A stretch of DNA of 12,714 bases from an uncultured Clostridia bacterium (lineage in GTDB: Bacteria > Bacillota > Clostridia > Christensenellales > Borkfalkiaceae), in assembly GCA_934254755.1 (NCBI GenBank), contig CAKQMM010000015.1, positions 1 through 12,714 of the forward strand. Direction: 5' to 3'. Below, piece after piece: positions 6,957-12,714 of this stretch. Position numbers and translations under genes: made by a program. The notes beneath the pieces were generated by a model. That model was not told the DNA's origin. It made no database searches and saw only the letters and a program-made list of their open reading frames with translations. How positions within the stretch are numbered: position 1 is the stretch's first letter; every line of letters starts with the position of its first letter.

Positions 6957-8322
6957 ATTGTTACGCAATGCCAATGGCAATTATATCTATGATGCAAGGT
7001 TAAATCAGTTCAAACGTATTTCAGATGAATTATATTCTATTTTGCAAGAAAACCCTTCTGGAGAAGAACGCTGCAAAAGTACGGAATTTCGCGAACTACA
7101 AAAGCTAGGCTTTTTCCTCAAAACTGATTTTGAAATCATTCACCCATACGTGGATCACTTAAAATATATTCTCGATCGTGGGCTAAATAAACTAATTCTC
7201 CAGGTTACGCAGAATTGTAATCTTCGCTGCTCCTACTGCCCCTATACAGAAAATGAAGGGAGTAATCGCCATCACAATTCACAGATGATGACGTGGGAAA
7301 CAGCAAAAAAAGCATTGGATTTTTTTGCAAGCCACTCTACTGATTCTCAGCGCGTTCATATTGGATTTTATGGTGGAGAACCCTTATTGAATAAAGACGT
7401 GATAATAAAATCAATGGAGTATGCTAGATCGATTTTCGAAGGAAAATATCTTACTTTTGGAATCACCACAAACGCCACATTGCTTTCTGATGATATTATA
7501 GCTTTTTTTGATGAAAATGAAATTTATGTGACATTAAGTCTTGATGGGCCTCAAGAAATCCATGATCTTCATAGGAAATTTGCTAAAGAGAATGTTAGCA
7601 CTTTTGAATTTGTGAAAAGTGCTTTAGAGAGAATAAATTCATCATATCCTAACCTACAAAGAAGAACATCAATCAATATGGTTATGAATCAAGAAATGCG
7701 GTTGAGGGATTATAATCGTATTTTTGAAGATTTACCATATATTAAAGACTATCCTATTTCTGCAACCATGATAGATGACAGCTATTTAACGCACAAATAT
7801 AAGGTGTCGGATGAATTTTGGGCTGAATATCAATACTATCAGTTTGTCAATATGCTGCGGGAAACCGGGGATATCGCCCCCGATTCACATCAAAATGTGC
7901 TAATTAAAGAAGGACGTTTCAATGATATGCAAATAAATGACACAATGATGCAAAGTCCTATCGTGTCATACGCCTATCCCGCAGGTCCTTGTATACCCGG
8001 ATACACTTCCTTATTTGTGTCACTCAACGAGAATTTACTGCCATGTGAAAAGGTATCAGAAACTCAGGATTGTGTAAGAATAGGCACTTTGGATAGTGGA
8101 CTTGACATGCAACGGTGCCTACAACTACTAAATATTGCAAAAATAACTGAAAAGGAGTGTAAATCGTGTTGGTGCATTCGATTCTGCAGTACCTGCTGCT
8201 ATTTTTGTTATAATGAAAATGGTTTCTCTAGCTCCCAAAGATGTGCTCAGTGTCAAAGTGCGAAGCAATATGCTGAAGAGGCAATTCAGCGATATCTAGC
8301 TTTCAATCCGCAAGTCGGCTAA
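6949..8322 (+). CDS. Radical SAM/SPASM-type peptide maturase (CcpM-like)
   Basis: The product has 457 residues if started at the ATG at 6949, which overlaps the upstream stop and has AGAGAGG about 8 bases ahead. An ATG at 6928 would add seven residues but has no clear ribosome binding site. After an N-terminal region of about 80 residues comes CNLRCSYC (Cys 90, 94, 97), the radical SAM [4Fe-4S] motif. GFYGGEPLL (139-147) for SAM binding, TTNATLL and SLDGP follow, as in SPASM-type peptide maturases. A distal part has CIPGY...LPCEK, and a final cluster of nine cysteines lies within residues 404-435, enough for auxiliary iron-sulfur clusters. The enzyme would use S-adenosylmethionine radical chemistry on the precursor, possibly making thioether or carbon bonds at the Cys region (inference). 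Its layout recalls the Cys-rich peptide maturase CcpM. Confidence 0.85.
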   Translation: MYKLLRNANGNYIYDARLNQFKRISDELYSILQENPSGEERCKSTEFRELQKLGFFLKTDFEIIHPYVDHLKYILDRGLNKLILQVTQNCNLRCSYCPYTENEGSNRHHNSQMMTWETAKKALDFFASHSTDSQRVHIGFYGGEPLLNKDVIIKSMEYARSIFEGKYLTFGITTNATLLSDDIIAFFDENEIYVTLSLDGPQEIHDLHRKFAKENVSTFEFVKSALERINSSYPNLQRRTSINMVMNQEMRLRDYNRIFEDLPYIKDYPISATMIDDSYLTHKYKVSDEFWAEYQYYQFVNMLRETGDIAPDSHQNVLIKEGRFNDMQINDTMMQSPIVSYAYPAGPCIPGYTSLFVSLNENLLPCEKVSETQDCVRIGTLDSGLDMQRCLQLLNIAKITEKECKSCWCIRFCSTCCYFCYNENGFSSSQRCAQCQSAKQYAEEAIQRYLAFNPQVG

Positions 8323-8345
8323 TGCAGTGAGAAAGGAGAGAAACC

Positions 8346-9392
8346 ATGAAGAAAGTTATAATATTCCCATTTCTCCACAGTGAAAAACTGTTGACAGACA
8401 TTCTTTATTTGCATAGAGCGGATGAGCTAGATAAAATTGAAATACTAGGTATTGTTCCTTCCGGATATTATAATTCTATAAAAGAATGTTGTAAAAAAAA
8501 CTCATATCACCTGCATCTGGCAACTAATTTATTACAAAAGGATATGTCTTCTGATGACATATGTATTCGTGCGCAAGGCAATGGAACAAAAGCATGTGAT
8601 GCTTTTAGCAAGAAAATCGAAAAGACAATAATATCGAATGGAATGTCCGTTTTAAAGATTGAGAATTTTTCTTGGAATGACTTTTTCAAACTTCATTCCA
8701 AGGATGCTACTATTGAAAGAGGCCCCAATTTTAGGTCGTTTGGTTTCAAGCCGGTTCCAATCCCTGTTGTTGCTATTGGAAGCATGTATGACTCCTATCA
8801 AACAGCAGAAATCATTTTAACCATGGAGAAGACAATATCAAAATTCAAGAGGATTCTTCCTATATTCGCACGGGAGGGATTAAAGGGAACGGATAACCTA
8901 AGTATTCCACAATCGTTACTGCGAATACTGGCATTTGAGGATCGCATTAGATATATAAACTGGTATGTAAATACGATTGTATCAACTTATAATCCAGATA
9001 TTATTTTGATTGAGATTCCTGGGGGTATACTTCCATTATGTGGATCAATACAAAATAGTGGCGGTGAATATCCCTTTATTTATTCTCAGGCTCTTTCTCC
9101 GGATTATTTTATCTGTTCAGTTTTCTTAAACGTTGCTAACTCAGAAAAAATAGTTGCAATGGAAAAGGACATTGAGAGACGCTATGCATTTGGTGAAATT
9201 TTTTTTCATATTTCAAATGCGTTCTTACCTACCGAAGAGTTGCTATTGGGTCCAGGACAGAATTTAAGCTATATTATTGAGGAATCGCCTGCAGTGCAGC
9301 GAGCAATATGGAAAGTAAGAGAGCAAGGAAACAGCAGATGCTATAATTTTATATCCCAAGAGGACGTTCTTAAGTGGGGAGAAAACATATGA
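8346..9392 (+). CDS. Peptide maturation system protein, TIGR04066-like
   Basis: This 348-residue protein has no signal peptide or clear membrane segment and a good ribosome binding site AAGGAGAG. It follows the radical SAM gene by 23 bases. The segment VPIPVVAIGSMYDSYQTAEI (about 137-156) looks like a degenerate nucleotide-binding loop: strand, Gly-rich turn, helix, but without the usual GKT. PDIILIEIPGGILP (217-230) resembles a Walker B strand with Glu223. These suggest an old P-loop NTPase-like fold whose ATP-binding residues have changed (inference). Position and general look match the TIGR04066 family that accompanies the Cys-rich peptide radical SAM maturase; the function of that family is unknown to me. 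It probably acts with the maturase on the precursor. The gene ends TGA overlapping a small frame at 9389. Confidence 0.65.
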   Translation: MKKVIIFPFLHSEKLLTDILYLHRADELDKIEILGIVPSGYYNSIKECCKKNSYHLHLATNLLQKDMSSDDICIRAQGNGTKACDAFSKKIEKTIISNGMSVLKIENFSWNDFFKLHSKDATIERGPNFRSFGFKPVPIPVVAIGSMYDSYQTAEIILTMEKTISKFKRILPIFAREGLKGTDNLSIPQSLLRILAFEDRIRYINWYVNTIVSTYNPDIILIEIPGGILPLCGSIQNSGGEYPFIYSQALSPDYFICSVFLNVANSEKIVAMEKDIERRYAFGEIFFHISNAFLPTEELLLGPGQNLSYIIEESPAVQRAIWKVREQGNSRCYNFISQEDVLKWGENI

Positions 9393-9439
9393 CTTCACTT
9401 TGGATGCGCAACAGAAATCATCACAGACTGCGGGTGTAA
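9389..9439 (+). CDS. Possible 16-codon coupling peptide before the exporter gene
   Basis: The ATG overlaps the stop of the 348-residue gene (ATGA) and has a good ribosome binding site, GGGGAG, 7 bases ahead. The frame MTSLWMRNRNHHRLRV ends at a TAA only four bases before the ATG of the exporter, which itself has only a weak site (GGGTG). It could be a leader that delivers ribosomes to the exporter start, or the original exporter start made out-of-frame by a small deletion. The product itself is probably not functional. Confidence 0.3.
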   Translation: MTSLWMRNRNHHRLRV

Positions 9440-9443
9440 TCAC

Positions 9444-10082
9444 ATGCCACTCAATCAATTTGTAAAATCTCTTAACGAAATATTATCAAGTGCTAAACTA
9501 TGTATAAGCATTTCGTGGAATGCTTCTGCTCTTTTCACAGTAATAAGGATGGTCTCTAAAGTCATTACTCCGCTATGTAGCTTGGTGTTTTCATACTTAT
9601 CAAAAAACCTAATTGATGAATTGACTTTGACTCAGTCGAGAAATGTAATTTTTTATACAGTTCTATTGATAATTTTATTTTCAATGATTGGTTTAATTAT
9701 GCGGAAGATTTCGGATTATAGCGAGAATATTCATGATGCACTAATTGGAAAACAAATACAAACGCTAATTATGGATCAAATGAAAACAGCAGATATTAAA
9801 TTTTTTGATGATCCAGACTATTTGAACTCATATTCGTTTGCAAGTACGAATGTCTATGCTGTAACAAACCTATTATGGAATATTATTGATTTAGTCGCGT
9901 CTATAATATCCTTTGCAATAATAATCGTTTCAATAGCAAAGCTTAATATAATATATGGATTATTGGTATTACTAACTGCTTTACCAACAGCGGTTGCCTC
10001 GCGGTACTTTACTCAAAAGGGATTTGATTTAACACGAGAGCAGTTAACCTTAGAAAGGAAAAAAATTATCTTGTTAATTTAA
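9444..10082 (+). CDS. Peptide ABC exporter, N-terminal half (frameshifted)
   Basis: The 212 residues hold the first membrane segments of an ABC exporter: about 27-54, 68-86, 143-166 and 167-186. Between them is IKFFDDPDYLNSY (118-130), the 'yFD.peyyn' segment typical of exporters that carry ATPase and membrane domain in one chain. There is no C39 peptidase domain ahead, so this protein would not remove a leader itself. The frame ends early: after LTLERKK the run A7 at 10059-10065 leads into IILLI and a stop, while the matching continuation (NYLVNLISDRDYAKE) lies in the -1 frame. Joined, the protein has about 599 residues, the normal length. The start at 9444 has a weak ribosome binding site. 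It is last in the maturation operon and likely exports the finished peptide. Confidence 0.7.
   Translation: MPLNQFVKSLNEILSSAKLCISISWNASALFTVIRMVSKVITPLCSLVFSYLSKNLIDELTLTQSRNVIFYTVLLIILFSMIGLIMRKISDYSENIHDALIGKQIQTLIMDQMKTADIKFFDDPDYLNSYSFASTNVYAVTNLLWNIIDLVASIISFAIIIVSIAKLNIIYGLLVLLTALPTAVASRYFTQKGFDLTREQLTLERKKIILLI
10059..10065 (+). other. A7 run where the exporter frame shifts by -1
   Basis: The two exporter frames meet at AGG followed by seven A. Rereading one A (or having eight) joins them into a single frame of normal length. The cause could be a real deletion, a base-calling error, slippage of RNA polymerase or ribosome, or a phase-variable run. Confidence 0.7.
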
Positions 10083-11242
10083 TATCAGATAGGGATTATG
10101 CAAAAGAAATAAGAGTTCTTAATGTTGGAGACTTTCTAAGCAAACGTTATCACAAATTATGGACTTTAACATTTATTAAGCAAAAAAAATTGTTAAGCAA
10201 AAGGACGTTGGTTAGTTTTATATTGGAATTGCCACAGCTTGGAGCATATGTGTATATTCTATTAAGCATCTCTCTTGCGATAAAGAATCAGGCATCTACA
10301 CTGGGTGATCTAACATTTTGGATTTCCATATATTCACAGTTTCAAATGCATATAAACCTTATTGTAGGAAATAGTATAGGTATATATGAAAAAAGAATGC
10401 ACGCTTCAGAGTTTAATAAGTTTGAAAGTTCATTAACAGCTCGTATGAAGGATGGGAAAAAAGAAATTACCTGTGTTGAGTCTATAGAGTTTCGAAATGT
10501 CGAATTCAAATATCCTGGAAGCAAAAAAAAGGTTCTTAATTCGATGTCGTTTTCTATTAAAAAGGGGCAGTTTGTTATTCTCGTTGGGGAAAATGGATCC
10601 GGAAAGAGCACGATTGTAAAACTGCTTTTACGATTGTATGATCCGTCCGATGGAGAAATTCTGATAAATGGAGTTAACATAAAAGAGTATCAGCTTAACT
10701 CTCTGAGGAGTTGTTTCGCGACATATTTTCAAGAGGCCCCAAACTATGCATTTTCGCTTCGAGAGAATGTATCCTTATCGGATGCTGAAGAACCGGGAAG
10801 CGATGAAATGGTAATGGCAGCATTAAAAAAAAGCAAGGGAGACTCTATCCCCTTGAAGACAAAGGCGGGATTAGACGCGCAGCTTTTTCGCATGCTGCTT
10901 AGTAACTCATGCGATGAGGCTTTGGATTTATCGGGAGGTGAAATGCAGAAAATCGCGCTTGCAAGAACTTTATATAGAGATCGTCCGATATGGGTATTAG
11001 ATGAACCCTCATCAGCTCTAGATCCAGAAAGTGAAAACTCCATTTACGATACAATCGCAAAGCCAGCTCCCAATAGAATTACTATATTAGTCTCACATAG
11101 ATTATCCTGTGCGGTTGGGGCTGACCTAATCCTTGTTATTAAGCGAGGAACTCTAATTGAGCAGGGAAATCACACTGCATTGATAGAGAATGGAGGAGAG
11201 TATGCTAAGCTATACCATTTCCAAGCCAACCGATATGAGTAA
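10064..11242 (+). CDS. Peptide ABC exporter, C-terminal half with ATPase domain (frameshifted)
   Basis: This frame continues the exporter after the A7 run and has no convincing start of its own; a TTG at 10190 has no good ribosome binding site. It holds the last membrane segments (LGAYVYILLSISLAI and the following LTFWISIYSQ region) and a complete ATPase domain. Counting from the TTG, the motifs are Walker A GENGSGKST (133-141), a Q-loop in YFQEAPNYAF, signature LSGGEMQKIALART (247-260), Walker B IWVLDEP (267-273), D-loop SALD and H-loop LVSHRLS. All key residues are intact, so selection on the domain was recent, which argues against an old pseudogene. With the N-terminal half it forms a half-transporter that would act as a dimer. 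No terminator is seen after the stop; the TetR remnant begins within 45 bases. Confidence 0.75.
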   Translation, partial: NYLVNLISDRDYAKEIRVLNVGDFLSKRYHKLWTLTFIKQKKLLSKRTLVSFILELPQLGAYVYILLSISLAIKNQASTLGDLTFWISIYSQFQMHINLIVGNSIGIYEKRMHASEFNKFESSLTARMKDGKKEITCVESIEFRNVEFKYPGSKKKVLNSMSFSIKKGQFVILVGENGSGKSTIVKLLLRLYDPSDGEILINGVNIKEYQLNSLRSCFATYFQEAPNYAFSLRENVSLSDAEEPGSDEMVMAALKKSKGDSIPLKTKAGLDAQLFRMLLSNSCDEALDLSGGEMQKIALARTLYRDRPIWVLDEPSSALDPESENSIYDTIAKPAPNRITILVSHRLSCAVGADLILVIKRGTLIEQGNHTALIENGGEYAKLYHFQANRYE

Positions 11243-11284
11243 GATATGAAATTTTTCAATACCACGTTTAGATTTGGGGGACAA

Positions 11285-11527
11285 ATGAATACTATTGTAA
11301 CATCAAAAGAAGAAATTTTGAGGATCAGCCGGGAGCTGATTCGGCAACAGGGCTGCTCCGCCATAAGCATACGTTCTGTTGCAGCGGCCTGCGGGGTATC
11401 TGTGGGGTCCATCTACAATTATTTTGATTCCAAAGCAGCGATGGTAGGAGCCGCGGTAGAAAGCATTAGTTTGGTACTATTGCTAATTCAAATCAAACAT
11501 AGTGTAAAAGGAGGTCTATCATCATGA
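11285..11527 (+). pseudogene. TetR-type regulator, truncated after the DNA-binding domain
   Basis: The 80 codons begin MNTIVTSKEEILRISRELI and contain the TetR helix-turn-helix (about 28-47, IRSVAAACGVSVGSIYNYF) with the typical 'YFdSKaamv..avE' continuation. Homology stops near residue 60; AT-rich sequence then gives ISLVLLLIQIKHS and a stop. TetR proteins normally have about 190 residues, so the ligand-binding and dimerisation part is missing and a working repressor is unlikely. The start at 11285 has GGGGGA four bases ahead; an ATG at 11246 would add 13 residues that do not resemble TetR proteins. The stop overlaps the next ATG (ATGA). It may have regulated this locus or its neighbours before truncation. 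Confidence 0.65.
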
Positions 11528-11799
11528 ACACATTGGAAAGTATTCTCAAGGAACTCATCTCAGCCCGCGTGGAGCAGCTTGCCCACGAGGCCGATCAGCA
11601 TCCCGACTGCGTCAAATCCAAGGAGCAGATGCTCCCGCTCCGCACCAAGGCCGAACAGCTTATGGGCGAAGATGACGCGGAGGAACTGGTCAGCATGGCG
11701 CGCGGCTGCGACATCCCTATCTACGAACATTGCTACCTCGCCGGACTGATTGATGGGATGCACCTCAAGGACACGCTGGAACAAATGAAAACGCCCTGA
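11524..11799 (+). CDS. Small soluble protein of unknown function
   Basis: This 91-residue, mostly helical and acidic protein starts MNTLESILKELISARVEQLA and ends GLIDGMHLKDTLEQMKTP. The ribosome binding site AAAGGAGG lies 8 bases before the ATG, so translation is well supported. Codon use is GC-rich, like the flanking chromosome and unlike the exporter. It has no membrane segment and three Cys without a clear metal motif. The pattern of a helical N-terminus and a C-terminal 'YlaGliDGmhL' helix recalls small Bacillota proteins often found in mobile or accessory DNA, but I do not recognise a family. It overlaps the truncated TetR frame by four bases, a link probably made by the rearrangement that cut the regulator. 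Confidence 0.7.
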   Translation: MNTLESILKELISARVEQLAHEADQHPDCVKSKEQMLPLRTKAEQLMGEDDAEELVSMARGCDIPIYEHCYLAGLIDGMHLKDTLEQMKTP

Positions 11800-11806
11800 T
11801 TCAATC

Positions 11807-11880
11807 TTTTCGCGAAACTCCTTAAAATTCCGCGAAACTCCCAAATGACGCAAAATCCGGTCTATCTTTTCGCGTAACTC
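11807..11880. repeat. CGCGAAACTC repeats in 20-bp register
   Basis: CGCGAAACTC stands at 11811-11820 and 11831-11840, and CGCGTAACTC at 11871-11880; steps are 20 and 40 bp. Two copies have TTTT before them, the middle one ATTC. A weak match, CGCAAAATCC, lies near the missing fourth position (11849-11858). Equal spacing of about two helix turns suggests binding sites of one protein on one face of the DNA, for example operator or iteron-like sites of a mobile element. Confidence 0.6.
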
Positions 11881-12525
11881 ATTTCATTACCACAGGGGGG
11901 GTAAAATAAAGAACGGGCGCAGGAGAGCTAAAAAGCTGCTGAAGAAAATTCATGATGAGCTTCCCGCAAAGCTGAAAGAGGTAGGTATCCGCTTCCATGT
12001 TCCGGAAAAAATTGCTGTCCGGCAGTTGAAGAAGCTTCGGAAAAGAATCCGTGCGCGAATCAAAGCGGATAGAATCGAGCTTGTTTCAGGAAAAGGCAAA
12101 AGAAAAACGCGGATGCAGCGACTGAGCGAATGGGTAGATCAAGCCTGTTCTGTTTTTAAGGGAACAGGCCATAATAAGTTTATCCAAGAAACCTCTTCCA
12201 AAAATAGTGTATTCCGAGTCTTTTTTAGCACAAAATTCTTTTTTACTGAGAAGATTCCCGTTATATCTGGCGAAGCGCTTGATGAAACAGGCATTCTGCG
12301 GCAAATAAAGGGTTTCACAACAGTCCCCCATAATACATTCTATCCATACAACGAACAAAGTCTTCTTTTTCTTCACAGCTTCCCATATTGTATCAAAAAA
12401 CTGCCCTATCGGGACAAAGTACTTGTCCTGCCGGGGCATTGCCTTTTTCCAATGAGTTCTGTAAACTGGCACTGTCTGAGCACCCGACATTCCGGGATTG
12501 ATGGAGCTTCTATCCAAATAAAAAA
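11881..12525. other. Stretch without a convincing gene, perhaps a decayed one
   Basis: No frame here has both a normal start with a ribosome binding site and a recognisable product. On the plus strand one frame is free of stops from 11849 to the window end. Its first part looks protein-like and Lys/Arg-rich (KNGRRRAKKLLKKIHDELPA), with GGGGGGG ahead but no ATG, GTG or TTG nearby. An antisense frame (12086-12541) is open in the same codon register, starts with TTG inside a terminator hairpin and matches nothing I know. A broken gene is plausible on the plus strand. Confidence 0.35.
12143..12169. repeat. Inverted repeat, 8-bp perfect stem
   Basis: GCCTGTTC and GAACAGGC surround an 11-base loop containing TTTTT. 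No T run follows on either strand, so it is a poor terminator. It could be a protein-binding site or a remnant hairpin. Confidence 0.35.
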
Positions 12526-12556
12526 GAGGATGCTCTCCCAATGCAGGAGCATCCTC
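12526..12556 (-). terminator. Intrinsic terminator of the recombinase gene
   Basis: The 10-bp perfect stem GAGGATGCTC / GAGCATCCTC has an 11-base loop. Read on the minus strand it is followed by TTTTTATTT, a classic terminator. It lies about 50 bases past the stop of the minus-strand gene at 12604. Confidence 0.8.
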
Positions 12557-12603
12557 CGAAGCGCTGAGTACGCCGGCATATTCCGTTCTCTCATTTGTTT
12601 CCT

Positions 12604-12714
12604 TTATACCGGAATTTCCGTCCCGTCCCTGAACACGAACACCAGCCCGTCGGGGCAGACCCGAACCGTCTCCGTCAGACCCAGGAACAGCCCTTCGTCA
12701 AAGGCCGCCGGCTG
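12604..12714 (-). CDS. Probable serine recombinase, C-terminal end (partial)
   Basis: The last 36 codons of a minus-strand gene enter from the right edge and end with TAA. The visible end contains FDEGLFLGLTETVRVCPDG and then LVFVFRDGTEIPV. This fits the C-terminal tail of large serine recombinases of Bacillota mobile elements, which often end in 'FDe.lf..lve.v.v..dg.lvf.fkDGtei'. The catalytic N-terminal domain lies outside the window, so the call rests on the tail alone. A strong terminator follows. If correct, the recombinase would catalyse site-specific integration or excision of an element whose end lies near here, and would explain the broken genes around the peptide locus. Confidence 0.5.
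   Translation of the reverse strand, partial: QPAAFDEGLFLGLTETVRVCPDGLVFVFRDGTEIPV

Noticed and set aside
11246..11284. Earlier ATG for the TetR remnant
   Set aside because: The extra 13 residues (MKFFNTTFRFGGQ) do not resemble TetR N-termini, and GGGGGA precedes the ATG at 11285.
11807..11880. CRISPR-like array
   Set aside because: The repeats are only about 10 bases with 10-base gaps, too short for repeats and spacers, and no cas genes are present.
12086..12541. Minus-strand open frame of 151 codons
   Set aside because: Its TTG start lies in the loop of the recombinase terminator, it has no ribosome binding site, and its residues match no family I know.

Overview
The window looks like a chromosomal stretch of a Bacillota (Clostridia-type) bacterium. 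It has strong AGGAGG-type ribosome binding sites, tight ATGA-style gene overlaps, Clostridia-like ABC and radical SAM families, and blocks of sharply different base composition, as in a patched accessory region. No species can be named from the sequence.

Left part (1-2010): the end of an ABC ATPase gene and its translationally coupled ABC-2-like permease. They are GC-rich and look resident. A cluster of terminator hairpins and short GAACCGCCG repeats follows. Next, on the minus strand (about 2016-2606), is the 3' part of a CotH-kinase family gene whose 5' end is missing, which suggests something inserted or recombined here.

Central part (2627-11242): a probable RiPP (ribosomally made, post-translationally modified peptide) locus. 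A promoter and strong ribosome binding site lead into a 67-residue peptide with a C-x2-C-x-C cluster, the candidate precursor. An intrinsic terminator follows it at once. Then come a GC-rich MacB/FtsX-type transporter (ATPase plus two permeases) and an AT-rich maturation block. That block holds an acyl-carrier-like protein whose attachment serine is replaced, a radical SAM/SPASM-type maturase with nine cysteines in its last cluster, a 348-residue companion protein, and a peptidase-less ABC exporter. From memory, the maturation genes match the clostridial 'Cys-rich peptide' set (CcpM radical SAM maturase, TIGR04066-type protein, acyl carrier-related protein). The exporter is split by a -1 shift at an A7 run.

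Right part (11243-12714): a TetR-type regulator cut off just after its DNA-binding domain, a small unknown protein, short repeats spaced at 20-bp multiples, a roughly 700-base stretch with no convincing gene, and on the minus strand a terminator and the last 36 codons of what looks like a serine recombinase. The recombinase and the two broken genes suggest that mobile DNA shaped the region.

Proposed working model (inference): the peptide is made in excess of the downstream proteins because of the terminator behind it. The radical SAM enzyme modifies it, helped by the ACP-like and 348-residue proteins. One ABC system exports it, and the MacB/FtsX-type system gives export or self-protection.
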